A DNA stretch of 64,000 bases from Clonostachys chloroleuca (taxonomy: Eukaryota > Ascomycota > Sordariomycetes > Hypocreales > Bionectriaceae). The stretch covers positions 5,952,001 through 6,016,000 of the forward strand of contig JBANAY010000004.1 of NCBI GenBank assembly GCA_037952775.1, in the 5' to 3' direction. Position numbers and translations under genes: made by a program. Below are positions 33,761-45,908 of this stretch, piece after piece (position 1 is the stretch's first letter; every line of letters begins with the position of its first letter). Below the pieces are notes generated by a model, which did no database searches, was not told where the DNA came from, and saw only the letters and a list, made by a program, of their open reading frames with translations.

Positions 33761-36700
33761 TTTGAATATTTTTAAGTTGAAAATTAGAAGATTTCAAGGT
33801 ATTTTTTTATAATTTTTTTAGGGGGCGTAAAAAGTTCCTGAAGTTGACCGGCAAAAACAGAAATAATAAAAAATAGGGGTGAAAAGAAGCGAATAGAGAC
33901 CAGCTCTAGAAGAAGATTGTTTTTTTGTTTGTTGGGTTGGGTTGGGATGGATAGGAAAGAAGTCTGGTGAAGGCCCGGGAGAGGTCTATACTTTATAGAT
34001 TTCGACGGCGGGTTTCTGTCCCTCTGCTTTCTGGTTCTGGTATTCAGCCATGCATACCAGAATGCCACGTTCAAGGAAGCGGCAGGGATTGTTGGACCAA
34101 AGTCCCCCGGTGTCTAACGTGCAGGGATGGTGAGACCCAAGTCCCCAAAGTTACGGACAGGGATCGTCATACCGTCGCCGACATCGAGAAGGTAGGCACC
34201 TGATACAGTAGGTCATAGACTCCGCCGCCTCAAGGTACACCGGGGTGGTCTAAAAACAGATTGAGGGCTGGCGCATCAGCATGATTGGCCTCTAACCGTG
34301 CTGACGGTCCGCCTGGTGGTGGATGGCGGATTACAGAGCGGCCTTGACGAAATTGGCTCTGCTGCGAGGGCATCCTCCGCCAAGGGCACAGCAGCCAGCA
34401 AGCACATCGCATCTGGCTGGGAAAGGAGCGCGGGCCCCGGGGCATGCCCTTTCGAACTGCCATCGTGGAGATGAAGATGTGAAGCTGGGCGCTGCATCGA
34501 GCCTAGCTGAGATTGGATGTAACTCAACTTCACTGCCAATACGCTACCCTATATGCGAGCTTTGGTTACCATTTCACGTTTGTCACGGGGTATTTTCAGT
34601 CAAAGTAGATCAGGAACCAAATTGATGCTAGAACTTCTTGATTGCTTATCGATCTGTGCCTGATTATCGCGTTTGCATGCCTTTTGAAAAAATCCGGTCA
34701 AAAAGAGGGGACTTTCAGACGCTTTGGTCGTGATCACCAGCAGATTCGGAGAGAAACAACCGATCCCACTTCTCCTCTGCCCTGCTTTGTCTCTGCTGCT
34801 TGTCGCCGTTTCGGCAAAGCTTCGCTTCCGAGCAACAGTGTGGGCAGATGTATGTAATACTGCCCAGTTGGGCACCCCGAGCGCTGAGCTAGCAGGGATA
34901 CAGCGTCCATATTACTGTACAGGCCTCGATTATAGTGGATGACTTCCATCGCAATGCACCAAAGGCCTGATCAGCCGCCGCGCTAACACTGGCTTAGGGG
35001 CTTCTGCACCAGATTAATTGCCCCTAGTGACTTGGATTGACCACCAGCCCTACTTCTATTAACAGCCTGAGCCGAGAGGTGAGACGGCCCTCCACCACCC
35101 GTACTGGTGCTCTACAGCCTCCCGAGAGACTTAGCTACGTCGCTAGAGCTGGTCAGACCGGCAGCTGAGAAGAGCCCTGCCCCTATTTTTGGCCGCCCAT
35201 CCTAATTAAAGCAACTCCCCCGCCGGATCCTCCTGGCTCCATCTCTGCTACGTGCTAGGACCACGATAGGGCATCTCCCTACAGGGCTCAGCAAGGACTG
35301 GCCTGCAATGTGTCTCCTGGCCTTCCCTTCGCCTTCCTTTCCCTTTCCTCTGCTTGGCGGTTGAGTCTCGCCAGTCGCCAGCGGCAACGGGACCGCCACC
35401 TACCGACATGCCTCCTGATTCCATCTCGAGATCAAGCTCAGCACACCCAGATACACCTAGATCACCTAGATACACCTAGATGGGCAAGCTTGGGTAAGAT
35501 GGTAAGATCCCCTTTCCCACTAGGCCCAAGCCTCAGTTCACGGCCCTCGGCACCGGCTCACTCCCACTTCACACAGACGCATCTCAGCTTCGACCACCCG
35601 CCCGCCGTCTCTTGCCGGGATCGTACCAGCCCTGCGAATGACTGCATAGCGACCCCAGCCCAACTGACCGGCTGCTGTTGCTAAATCCGTCCCCTTGGCC
35701 CAGGCTCTACTCATTTTGGCTCGTGTTGCGGATCGCTAGAAGCTTGATGGCCCTTCTCTCTCATCCGCCACCTGCCGACTGCTACGTGATGAAACTTGGC
35801 ACTCGCCGGGCAGATATTGATGGCTCTCTCTCTCCGCCCTCGCGCGCGCGAGTCGGGAAACGTCGTGCCCGTGTCATCTTTTAATGCCTGTGGGGGGTCT
35901 TATGTCTGATGGCGGAGCCCAGTCCCAAGTCCAGGCCGTCTCCTGCAGCCCGCCGTGTATTTATTTCTTACGTGGTAATTTATTAATACGCCAAGTCCGA
36001 AGGCCGCCCTTAAATCGTGCACTTTGGTGGCGGTGCAATACCGGCCGCCACTTTAGAGATATTTTGGTCTTTTGGTCGCAGCGGTATTATTTGGCGCAAT
36101 CAATCTCAAACAACATCCAGTTCAAGGCCGTGCCGACTTCCAGCTGCTACCTCTGCCTGTTGGCTCCCTCCCTTTCACTTCCTCTCCTTCTCCTTCTCCT
36201 CTTTCTCTTTCTCTTTCTTGTTCAATTGCTATACGCCAGGCGGAGAGCACAGACGATCCATCTCCACTGGTAAAACTGCCAAATTTATCGCTGTTTTGGA
36301 CACTGATTGATAGCTGATCTCCTTTGCGACCGAAAAACCTTCCTTGATTCTCTGAAATCGATCCTACAATACTGTGCGTTGGCATAATTGATGGAATCAA
36401 TTATTTCAGCAGCATGTGTCGAAAACGCGCTCCGAGTTGATCCCGACCGAAAGCGACTTTGAGCGCCGCATGTCCCTTTCCCGAGTGGCAATTTTCCCTA
36501 AACGGCGTGATTTCAAGTCTATAGAGGCCTGCATCTCTCTACTTTTCTCTCTATAAGGATCAGGTATGAGGTTTGGCAAGATGGCGAACCCCAAATTCCC
36601 ATCTCTTTGATACATAGACTGCACGAACCATTTCTCTCCGTGACGCGATATTTATCATCTCAAATAAGCTCCAGTCCTGGACAACCAAGGACCTTCCGGG

Positions 36701-38054
36701 GAAGAAAACTCTCAGCTGGGTCAGCTGTTCTGAGCCATCTTATCTCATTGTCAGGAGTAGCTCAGAGGCTGGACCTGTGAGGTCTGAGCAGACTGACAAT
36801 TCAGTCTCTGATGCCCAAACTGGTCAGTACTACTAATTTGCCAGAGGATATCATTTATCGGTGTCGTTCATCTGGCCTGAGAGGTCTGCCTACCGTAATG
36901 TTGTTCACTTCAAGGTGCTGAACAGTCACTAGGCCAAGGGCCAGACCATGGCTGAGAGTAATACAACTGCCTGTGTCTTGGGACTCTGTTTTCTGGACCA
37001 TTCCTGGCTGATGCTATATCAGATTACAGGAGGCTGAGTCGAGGCTAGGTTCATTCCCAAGATGTCTTGTCAGGAGGCTTCTTGAATAAGTTCTCCAGTA
37101 AGAATGCTTGCAAGGCCTTTCAGAAACTGATCGTCTGTCCAGTAGTTTGAGCATGTAGTGGGCCAGAGATCATAAAAATGCTCACGCGCCGTCGTTTCGA
37201 TAGCTGTTCAGGGATTGCTCTACATCTAGCTTCGTGAAAACAACACGATGAACGGGGTTTAGATGCCTTCAACTAAGGACGCGTATGAACAGCTGCGTAA
37301 ACAGAACAGCCGCCAATAAGGTTCAATTGAGCCACATTGAGGTTTGATAAAGAGGAGCGGCCCACAAAATTGCTTTGGATATCGTGTCCGAAGAGCATGA
37401 TATACGTCATGGAATATTTGCCATAGGGACTCCAAAGGTAAGGAAAAAAAAATACATAAATTGAAGGTGATCCAAGCAACGTTTTGCTTTTGAGAAGATT
37501 TTCGGTTAATATTTAATTTGCCTCATGAGTTACCAGTGCATTCAAGCAAGTACAGAAAGCAACTTGGCAACCCACTGATGTTTTGCAAGTCGCAGGGATG
37601 AGGTTCCGCCATTTCAGCCCTCAATAACGTATTGCATGAGAACTTTCCATCCCGAGATCTACCGCGTTTATCATCCAGCCAGCTAGAGTTTATTATGAGT
37701 CTATTCCTTATCGTGGTACCACCGGTCACCGTAATCACCTTATTAAATCATGCCTGATATAGGGGCTCCGTAGAATCGCTTGACTGAAGTCGCAATTGAG
37801 CTATTTCTATCCACGATAAACTCTAGACTAAACACACTTTAGGAATAAACCTCAATATTGTTGCATATGTATTTCTTATTGCGTGACCCGAATGGGCCGT
37901 CAAGCTCGGTCGGAGGAATGGATGGGCAATTTGATAAATTTATAAGACTCGTTCGATTTGAAGAGAAAAGGTGAATGCGAACGCCATACCATAAATGTTA
38001 TTAAAATTGAGGAGGAAAGTGAATGTCTGCTGCTAACCTTTGATATATACGACC
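33761..38054. other. 4.3-kb region without a recognisable gene
   Basis: The left end is the promoter of the peptide gene, with a TATAAA on the minus strand at 33992-33997, about 230 bp upstream of its ATG. Further features are a short CCTAGATACA-type repeat at about 35446-35480 and a strong plus-strand CT tract at 36166-36230 that resembles a fungal transcription start region but is followed by no credible coding frame. The right part (about 37200-38050) is AT-rich. It may hold a noncoding transcript, decayed sequence or a long promoter; none can be shown. Confidence 0.4.
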
Positions 38055-39864
38055 ATGGCATCGACCGACATCAGCACTGGGAATGAAGAGCCGCCACCGC
38101 CGGAGGAAAGGCATCCCGGTAGGATCCTGCAAGCCCGCACAACGTTAAAGGTGAATTATGTTGACTCGAGAGTCATAATGTAGTACGTTGGTACCGCTCG
38201 ACCTTCTATAACATGACGATCCTTGGTTTATGCAACTTTGCTGCTCCTGGCATCTGGGTTGCGATCAACAGCCTCGGCGGCGGGGGAGAGCAAGAGCCAT
38301 ATCTGGTAAACACGAGCAATGCCTTGACCTTTTGCTTGATGGTCCTATCGTGCTGGTTCTCTGGAACCTTTGTTCACTACATTGGTATAAAAGGAGCCTT
38401 GGTCTTCGGGACGTATGTTGCGCATTCTGCATCTGTCGATCTGCTTTGAACCTCGCAAGGCGGAAGATGTTTTGCCAACTAACTGAAAGATGTGCAGGTT
38501 GGGATTTCCTTTCATGGCCGCGGGGCTGTTCCTGAACAACAAACACGGCGTATCATGGCTCGTCATCGTTGGAGCAGCGCTATGTGGCATATCTGCGGGC
38601 GTCTTCTGGATGGCTGAAGCCGCCATCGCAATTGCATACCCGGAGCCCTGGAACCGTGGCAAGGCATTAGGCGTAAGCTGACCAGTCTACTTTTTCTTCT
38701 CGTGTATCTATTTGCCCCATCGAACTGACTGGATATCTATTGCAGTACTGGATGACATACAGGCTGGCAGGCCAAGTCTTGGGCGGCGCCATCAACCTCG
38801 GTCTGAACGCTGATCGTGACGAGGCCGGCAAGGTTTCCGCGACTGTCTTCATAATCTTCATCACCATCGAATGCTTGGCTCCGTTTGTAGGCCTACTTCT
38901 AAACAGCCCTGGGCAAGTTGAGCGAGAGGACGGTAAAAAGGTCAAGCTCAGTATCGACGAGAGGAATCCATGGCCAGAGATCAAGCGGACGACAAACACC
39001 TTTCTCACCAAGAACTTCTTGCTGCTTATTTTATGGATTGGTCAGGCAGTCTTTGGAGAAGCTGTGTACTTCACATATCTTTCACGTATGCTTCACTTGC
39101 TGGACCTCTCCTTTAATTATACCCGCTGACTTGATGATTTGTAGTATGGTTTACGGTCCGAGCCAGAGCTCTTGGATCTTTTCTCTCTGGCATTGTCGCG
39201 GTTGCCTCCGGGAACGTTCTAGGGGTGAGTAAATCCGCGATCACGAATGATTCAATTACTGATTGCTTCTCTTAGTTTTGGCTTGATCGGTCGAACATCC
39301 CCCTGAAGACAAGGGCCAGATGGGCATTCTGGACCATTGCCGCCCTCCACGGTGGTTTCTGGCTCTGGTGCACCTACAACGTGACGATTTTCAAAGAATC
39401 TCGGCCAATGTACGACTGGGGAACCCCCGGCTTTGGTGCTGCGTTTGGCGTCTTTGTCCTTCTCAATCTCTCCTTCCACCTCAACTACATGTTTCTGTGC
39501 GTATCTATTTATTCTCACATGACTCGGCTGCGATGAACATTTCTGACCACGTCTGATGTATAGCTACTTCATCATGCAACACCTGTCCAACAATGAAGAG
39601 GAGGTTGTTCGATACTCTGCCATCCTGAGAGCAACCGAGTCAGCCTGGCAGGCCATCAGCTATGGCATCGGTTCCCAGACTATCATAGCCGAGTGCGGCG
39701 CTGCATACATCAATTTCGGCCTCTGGGGAATCGCCATTTTCCCTGCTTGGCTTGTGCTCCGGAAGATTGGCACAGGCGAGCTGAAGTCTTCCACGACGGA
39801 GCCGGAGGAAACGACCACCGAGGTTGAGTACCTGAGCGAAGTGCCAGCCAGCAAGCAAGCATGA
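38055..39864 (+). CDS. UNC-93/DUF895-type MFS transporter
   Basis: Seven exons are inferred: 38055-38118, 38184-38412, 38498-38672, 38746-39085, 39145-39224, 39276-39496 and 39564-39864 (introns 65, 85, 73, 59, 51 and 67 bp), giving 469 aa. After a short polar N-terminus, the signature RWYRSTFYNMTILGLCNF starts helix 1. PEPWNRGKALGYWMTYRLAG, RARWAFWTIAALHGG and the C-terminal AWQAISYGIGSQ are typical of this fungal family. About eleven to twelve membrane helices are present. The substrate is not known. All junctions restore frame and match family-like sequence. Confidence 0.9.
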
Positions 39865-40264
39865 GAAATGCATATGGAAACCTATCTTGAGCACCGTCCT
39901 TAGGAAACGGCATGACGGAGAAGTACTCTACCGTAAAGAGAAGCGCAGCATTGAATGTTAGATACGATCAGTCCATTTTGTGTTGTAATAGCTCTCTAGC
40001 TACAAAAATCATTCCTTTTTGTCTTTTTGATAAACCCTTGCTATGCACCCTCTCCGTCTGAAATTATCTACCTAGTAGCTAGACAGAGAGCTCAAAAAAA
40101 CAAAATCTGTGTGCATTTTTTACGTTACCGAGAAACCTGATCATACCAACCAACTATTACAGGTCATCGAACCTCAGATTGCCGAAACGGCCTAGCGCAA
40201 ACAAAACCTAGCATTTGACTGATCTAATCAATGCTGGTTGCATATGCGTTCGCCAGCCATACAT
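39865..40264. other. Convergent intergenic region
   Basis: Holds the 3' ends of the MFS gene (+) and the PARP-type gene (-). No gene is seen. Confidence 0.5.
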
Positions 40265-43237
40265 CTATTCACTCATGTCGCCGGCTGAGTCAAGTAGGCC
40301 GTCCAAGTCTTCTCCTTGGAGAGGCTCACTCTCCTTCTGGGAGCCTGAATTATTCGTCCATTCACTTGGAAGACTTCGAGCAGTGAGATGAGGGAACATC
40401 TTCAGCCGTGAGACAGGGATTGCTGATGTTGGGATCAGAATCTCCAGCTTTCCGTGAAGCTTCCGGATAGGATCCTGTCTGAGATAGCCCGGTGAAGTTT
40501 GAGACACGATTGGGGTATCGATCTTTGGCACGGCCTCGCCAACCTTGACGAAGAGATATCTGCATTGGATCCAATCAATGTCCTCGACCACATAGTGTGG
40601 ATTCACAGACACAAATTTAGCAGGCTGATTGATCACTTCGCAAATGGCAATCGCAGAAGCAACCTTCAGCACTGAACGCGGCCAGTGTTCATCCATCTGT
40701 AGAGGGAAGGAGGGGTTAGCTGGATTTTCGAGGTGAAGAGATGAGAAGATTTTCGAAGTTCTCACCATGGGGCTAAAACCCATGACGTTCTTGGGCCTGC
40801 AGTAGTGGATGCTTGTATCGAACTTGCTGCTGAGATAGACACCCCTGCCGTAGGCCCGCCCGTTCTCTGACTTGGTATGGTCAAGACTGGATCGAATGAT
40901 GCTGTGCCAGTTACCCAGTGGGCTGCCATGGAAGGCGAACAAGGTCGGGATCGCCGTGGAGGGAGATGCTGGATCTTCGGGAAACGCGGACGCTATCTGC
41001 TCCATGAATCTGATTTCTTTCTCAGGGGAGCCCTGCAGGAATCGGAATTGCATCCAACCTTCCTCCATCCCGATGACTTTGGTGCCGCCTGGGGTTTCTA
41101 TGCCGCTTCCGTGATCATCGTACACAATGAGTGATCTGTTGGAGGCGACAATCCAATGTAGTAGTTTATAAGTCGGATGGTCAAGGCGAGACCAAGAAGA
41201 CAACTTCTGGGAGGGATTTGCCTGTAGAAACTCCCGCATTTCGGTGATAGGCGGGATGCCACAAGCCATGATTAGCAACGCGTCATGACGCTCACTCTCA
41301 TTGAGATCATCGAACTGATTGACGCAGCGGTACACGTATACACTTCTCCATTTTCTTTTCGGTGATGACCGATCCCGCGACTTCTGATCCTGAGACTTGA
41401 CCAAGTCTCCCAAATTTGCTGTCCAGGTCTGGAGGATTTTGAAATTGAACCCATGCATGTTTACACCTTTCACCTCACACAGGTGCCTCTCGGCAACTGC
41501 TCATCAATTAGCTGGCGTACAAATGTAAGTAGGGTACTGGAGGGGGGTTCTTACGGCTTGATAAGATTGGCTTTCCGGCAAGGAGTTTCTCATCCTTGAC
41601 AATCATTAACAGTCTCTCTCCCCTCTGGAAACTTGGATAAGCAAAGTCACATTTTGCAGTTCTTGTCACAAAACAAGCCGTTGCCTCGTGATTCTGGCGC
41701 GGGGATTCGGGAGTGCCAGGGCGGAACGTCTTAAGCCCGAGTCCTTTAGGCAACTCGCGGATACGGTGACTCATGACCGCCGCATAGAAGAAGCTGATGA
41801 CCAGATCGACGACGTAAGGGGCCGTCAGTATGTCGTGCTCGATGCCTGGGCCAAGGCCGGATGAAAAGTACTGGTGGAGACATAATGGGCGTGAGCAGAC
41901 ATACGGCTTCATAGCCTCAAAACCCTCCTCCAGGTGCTCATGGCAGTTGATACAAAACTTGCCACTCTTGATGATGCTCTGAAGTACAAACTGCATGAGC
42001 ACCAAGGGAATATTCAACTGTTCTTCGCCCACCAGAGCGTCGTCCTGGGATACGACCCAGTGTGTGGGTGTTGCTGATGGTCGTTCATCCTTCAATTCGG
42101 CGACATGGTCCACTGTGGTGGAGCGGTATGCGTCGTCTCGAACATGAGAGCCTTCTGATTCCCGGTGAAGCAAGATTTGCGCCGCGCTCCACGAAATCCC
42201 ATGGACTCTCCGCGTATGCAACAGGATCGGAAGGTCTTCGTTGAGAGTCTTCGTGATGGAGTTGAAGAGATACAGTGGGATGAATGCTGCGAAGTCATAG
42301 GCGGTATGGCGTACTGGGGCCTTGCCTTTTGCATCGTTGTGAAAAGCTGCTTGGGCAGAGACGTTGGACGGCTTCGCGGAGCAGCATTTGCCAAACCGAA
42401 CAAGGACAACCGACTGCTTACCACGAAGGCTCTGATACTCTGATGGCGAAGGGTAACCATGAGGGAATTTCAAGAGCATCACAACGTAGTCGGTGGGCTT
42501 CAAGCTCCAGGCGAGGCCATTATCTGTGAGTCCCAACTCCGAGACCTTTATGGCCAAGGAAAAGATGTCGCCGAGCTGGTGCTCGCGGCGGCCATTGATG
42601 CCGATGGAAAATCCACGATGCATTGCTTGAAGCAAGTCTTTTCGTTGCTGTTCTGTAGCATCTCTCTGCTGGATGACTACTGGTGCGTAATCTTCCGTCT
42701 TCGTCTTCGAGGAGAGGCGGTGACTCTTGAGAAATGTCTCCTCATCATCGTCCGACTCCAATTCGGACAATCCCCAGGACTCTGACTGCACTGAAGGGGT
42801 GAGCTCGTCTTCAGAATCCGGGGACATGGCTTCAGTGGGCTCTTCAGCGGGTGGTTCACAATTGGGAGTGGCCATCTGCCTCGAGAATTCCGTGAGGGCT
42901 CCATGGATAGACTTTTTGACGAGGTGAGGTGTTGTTCTCTGGAGGCGGTCGATGAGGCACTTGTCAACGTCGTCGGAGAGAGTGAATAGCAGCACGGCGC
43001 GACTATCGGGGTAGTTTTCGACATCTGGAGAAAATCCACGGTTAGAAATCATCTTTGCCTGGGGAGCATTCACATACCTTGAATGAAGACTTGGATCTCG
43101 ACTTGGCATAGTGGCTCATCGTGCTGGTAGAGGAAAGTGATCTCGCCATCTGAGTCACCACCGCGAAGACGTGAGATTCGATCGTATTTTTCGTCTTTTG
43201 CGGCAGCCAGATCGGCTTTGAACTCACGGTAGCCCAT
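40265..43237 (-). CDS. PARP-type ADP-ribosyltransferase, UBC-PARP-like but without the C-terminal UBC domain
   Basis: Minus-strand exons are 43078-43237, 41555-43024, 40766-41496 and 40265-40696 (introns 53, 58 and 69 bp), giving 930 aa. The last intron is a multiple of three and could be retained. The N-terminal part has RGGDSDGEITFLYQHDEP and a long acidic region. The middle holds CINCHEHLEEGFEAMKPYVC and a downstream Cys pair (CSRPLC), likely zinc-binding. A PARP catalytic core follows, with FAFHGSPLGNWHSI (His near 732) and GRGVYLS (Tyr near 763). Fungal proteins of this family usually continue into a ubiquitin-conjugating (UBC) domain; here the frame ends soon after the PARP domain at an acidic tail (LDGLLDSAGDMSE), and no UBC-like sequence is seen downstream. 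Role: mono-ADP-ribosylation is the most likely activity, from family knowledge. Confidence 0.85.
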
Positions 43238-45908
43238 CTTGTCAGTCGTCACTGGACCAGGCCGACCTGACCCAAGGCTTAGACAGGAGAGGCGTTGTCG
43301 TAATTGGATACGACTTCAGTGTTGCTGGATGCTGCCCATGAGAATATGCAGATTTGGGTTGAGTGACGAGAAGCCCAAAAGGTGAAGGTGCAGGTTAGAA
43401 GGATGTGGAAAGGTTTCGTCGGGTGAACTTGGGGGCAGAGAAGGTGAAGGACAATGCCAGTCGGAGTGAGAAGTGGGCGGAACAATGGTCAAGAAACACA
43501 AAACGAGAACCTCTGGGTGCGCAGATGGAAGAGCGAGATTGCTGTGCATGCAGAGACGAGAGTTGATTGCATTCTTCCACTGGAGAGTACTTGCTCTTAC
43601 CCACTGCCGTGGAGCTGTGCGACCAGACTTTGGATTGCCTACGCGAACCCCAAGCGAACCATCACTCCGGGTCTTGGCTAGGCGAGCCTGTGACGGTGGA
43701 TGGGAAATGAACAGGAGAACGTGTTTCCGAGAGATGGCATGGAGCGCTTTGAATGTTGAAGTCAATCGAAAGTGAGAAGATTCTGAGCGCAGAAGCTGAA
43801 GTGAATCACGGTGGTCGCACCAGGCCGCTCCTTCCTCTCTCTCTCCGCCACAACACATCGATCAGGCTGCCGCTGCGCCTCGTTTCTCAGAGTTCACTTC
43901 CACCTCAAGCACCAACCACCAAATTGTGGCGCAGCTGAGCATTTTGCCTTGAGCATGTTGCTTTCAATTGCATCTTTCGCCGGGCGACTGCTTATAAGCA
44001 ACCGCAATGCTCATCCTCTGTCTCGACATGCGAAGCTTGGGGCCGGCGCTCTCCTGCTGTGGATGGCCGCACATAGCTTGCGCCTCGTTTCGTTCCTTGC
44101 CGGCGCGGCGGCAGGACAGAGTTTGGATATGCTCAGCAGACGACAGGACATTTTGCTCACCAGATTCGCCTGCTTGATGCGAAGAAATAAAACTGGCCTA
44201 TCGTTACCGGGGACGATGGGTGCAGAATAGCTTGGGTGACTTCCACTTCGCAAAGTCTAGACTTTCGCATTTTGATTGGGGATTCTGTCTTACGCCCCGA
44301 CAAGTCGACAGAGACAGAGCAGCTAAACCTGGCTGGTTTCGAGGATCTCACCCAACACGCTGCGATGGGTAAGGTCTTGGAAAGTTGAATGATCTCGAGC
44401 TGATACGCATGGTGTAGGTGTCATGGGGTTCCAACGAGCCGCGCGCCCGACCTGAACTCCATAGATAGCTTATCATGTTAAATACAGTTAATCGAAAGAG
44501 AGTCTGCGGAGACAGGGGAAGAATCGGGTTAATTGAAAGAGAGTAAGGGCCCGCCGTCTAGGGTCCATCTAATTCTAGACCCAATATAGCACCTATCCAT
44601 GGAGCTGAGGAGCGGCAAATCGAGGCAAGCGTAGCCGCACGTAATCTTGGTACCCCGGATTCTGGAGTCTTGGCCTGACCCATCCATCCCATTAGAGAGT
44701 CTGGGGGATTGCCCGACAATGAGGCCGAACATCATCGCCCACTCTTGTCCGCGGAGCTACAAGACTTGGTGGCGCCCTCGGATTAATAGCGACAAGCGCG
44801 CTGGCGATGGCTTATCACGCCGTTCGACACGCTTTCTGGCACACAAGAGCTGCTGAACAGTCAAGTGTCAGCCAGGGATGGACTGTTATCATGCAAGGGC
44901 CCCAATGCTGCTCGCTCTGGCCGGGCAAACAAACGCACATATGCATGCGCATACACTCGCATGAAGGAGGGGATCGAACCTTTCTGTAGTCTCAACCCCC
45001 CTGTTACAAGTCATCGGCAACTCCCATTGAACGAGCCAGCAGCCACGAGTCAGAGCCCTCAGCCGCCCTCCTACTGATGAGATTTACGACCAGAACCATT
45101 GGGCGGCTCTAGATTTTGCACGTCATTGGCAGAGTCATGCCACACATCCCCCAGGCTAACTGACTAGTGACCTTGCCACAAGTTGAAGCGGCCCCCAACG
45201 TTGTATTGAAGGTAACCCACTTCAACTGAACGCCGTTAAACCATATCACGTTGTTTCTTATCGGGAGCCCATGTACAAGTACTTCCACCTAGCGCAAAAG
45301 CTCCATGTTTCCTGGCGTACCTTGCTATCATATGTCGATAGGAACCAGGCTAATCTTGAGTCAAGCAAGCAACAGCCTAACCCCCACCAATTCTAAAGCC
45401 TGTTGCTGAGGGGCGTCCTGCTCATCCCCACTCCACCATCTTCCATAACGTGGTTACTCCTCACAATGGCCTGAGCCTGGTATTGAGCCCGGGCAACACC
45501 TGATAAGCTGGGGTGCTTGAGCTAGGCCCAAACAAGAGATCGCATCCGGGTGTGAGGCTTTGATGGTCCGGGCTAACCTGGTGCCTCTTTGATACCTCTT
45601 GGATGATGGTGGGGCATTGGTGGCTCTCGTTGATTGGCCTCTCGCGATGCCCGATAGCGTTTTTGCCATCTTGTTCTTTGGATAATGATACTTCGGTCTA
45701 GACGTCTACTACTCTGATCTGCTCTCATAGGCCGGGGGAAATGCACCCAACGTTCCAGATATTCCTGGACTATAAATGCCGCCTTCCCTCGGCCTTATAC
45801 CTCCATGCCATCTCCGTTGAGCGAACAGCTTCTCTCTTTAAGCCTTCAGCACTCCTTGCACGTCCATCTTTTACTTCAATCCTTTCTTCCCTCCCTCGAA
45901 GCCGCCGC
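43238..45908. other. Intergenic region with permease promoter
   Basis: The 2.7-kb divergent gap between the PARP-type gene (-) and the permease gene (+). Open frames here have no family-like content. A near-identical pair TTAATCGAAAGAGAGT / TTAATTGAAAGAGAGT lies near 44487 and 44530. The permease core promoter is listed separately. Confidence 0.45.
45771..45777 (+). promoter_or_regulatory. TATA box of the amino acid permease gene
   Basis: TATAAAT lies 138 bp upstream of ATG 45909, followed by a CT-rich leader. It argues against using the in-frame ATG at 45741, which lies upstream of the box. Confidence 0.55.

Noticed and set aside
35310..35684. 124-residue plus-strand open frame
   Set aside because: No start context, no domain, composition of random GC-rich sequence.
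43316..43858. 180-residue open frame on the minus strand upstream of the PARP-type gene
   Set aside because: Low-complexity content, no domain and no conserved-looking start. Likely the 5' region of the PARP-type transcript.
44965..45055. tRNA-like sequence on the minus strand (GGTTCGATCC T-loop, CTTGTAA anticodon-loop-like string)
   Set aside because: The acceptor ends do not pair and the T-stem and anticodon stem have mismatches. At most a decayed tRNA or organelle-derived piece; a covariance-model search would decide.
45741..45908. In-frame upstream ATG extending the permease
   Set aside because: It lies upstream of the TATAAAT at 45771 and adds a sequence unlike family N-termini.
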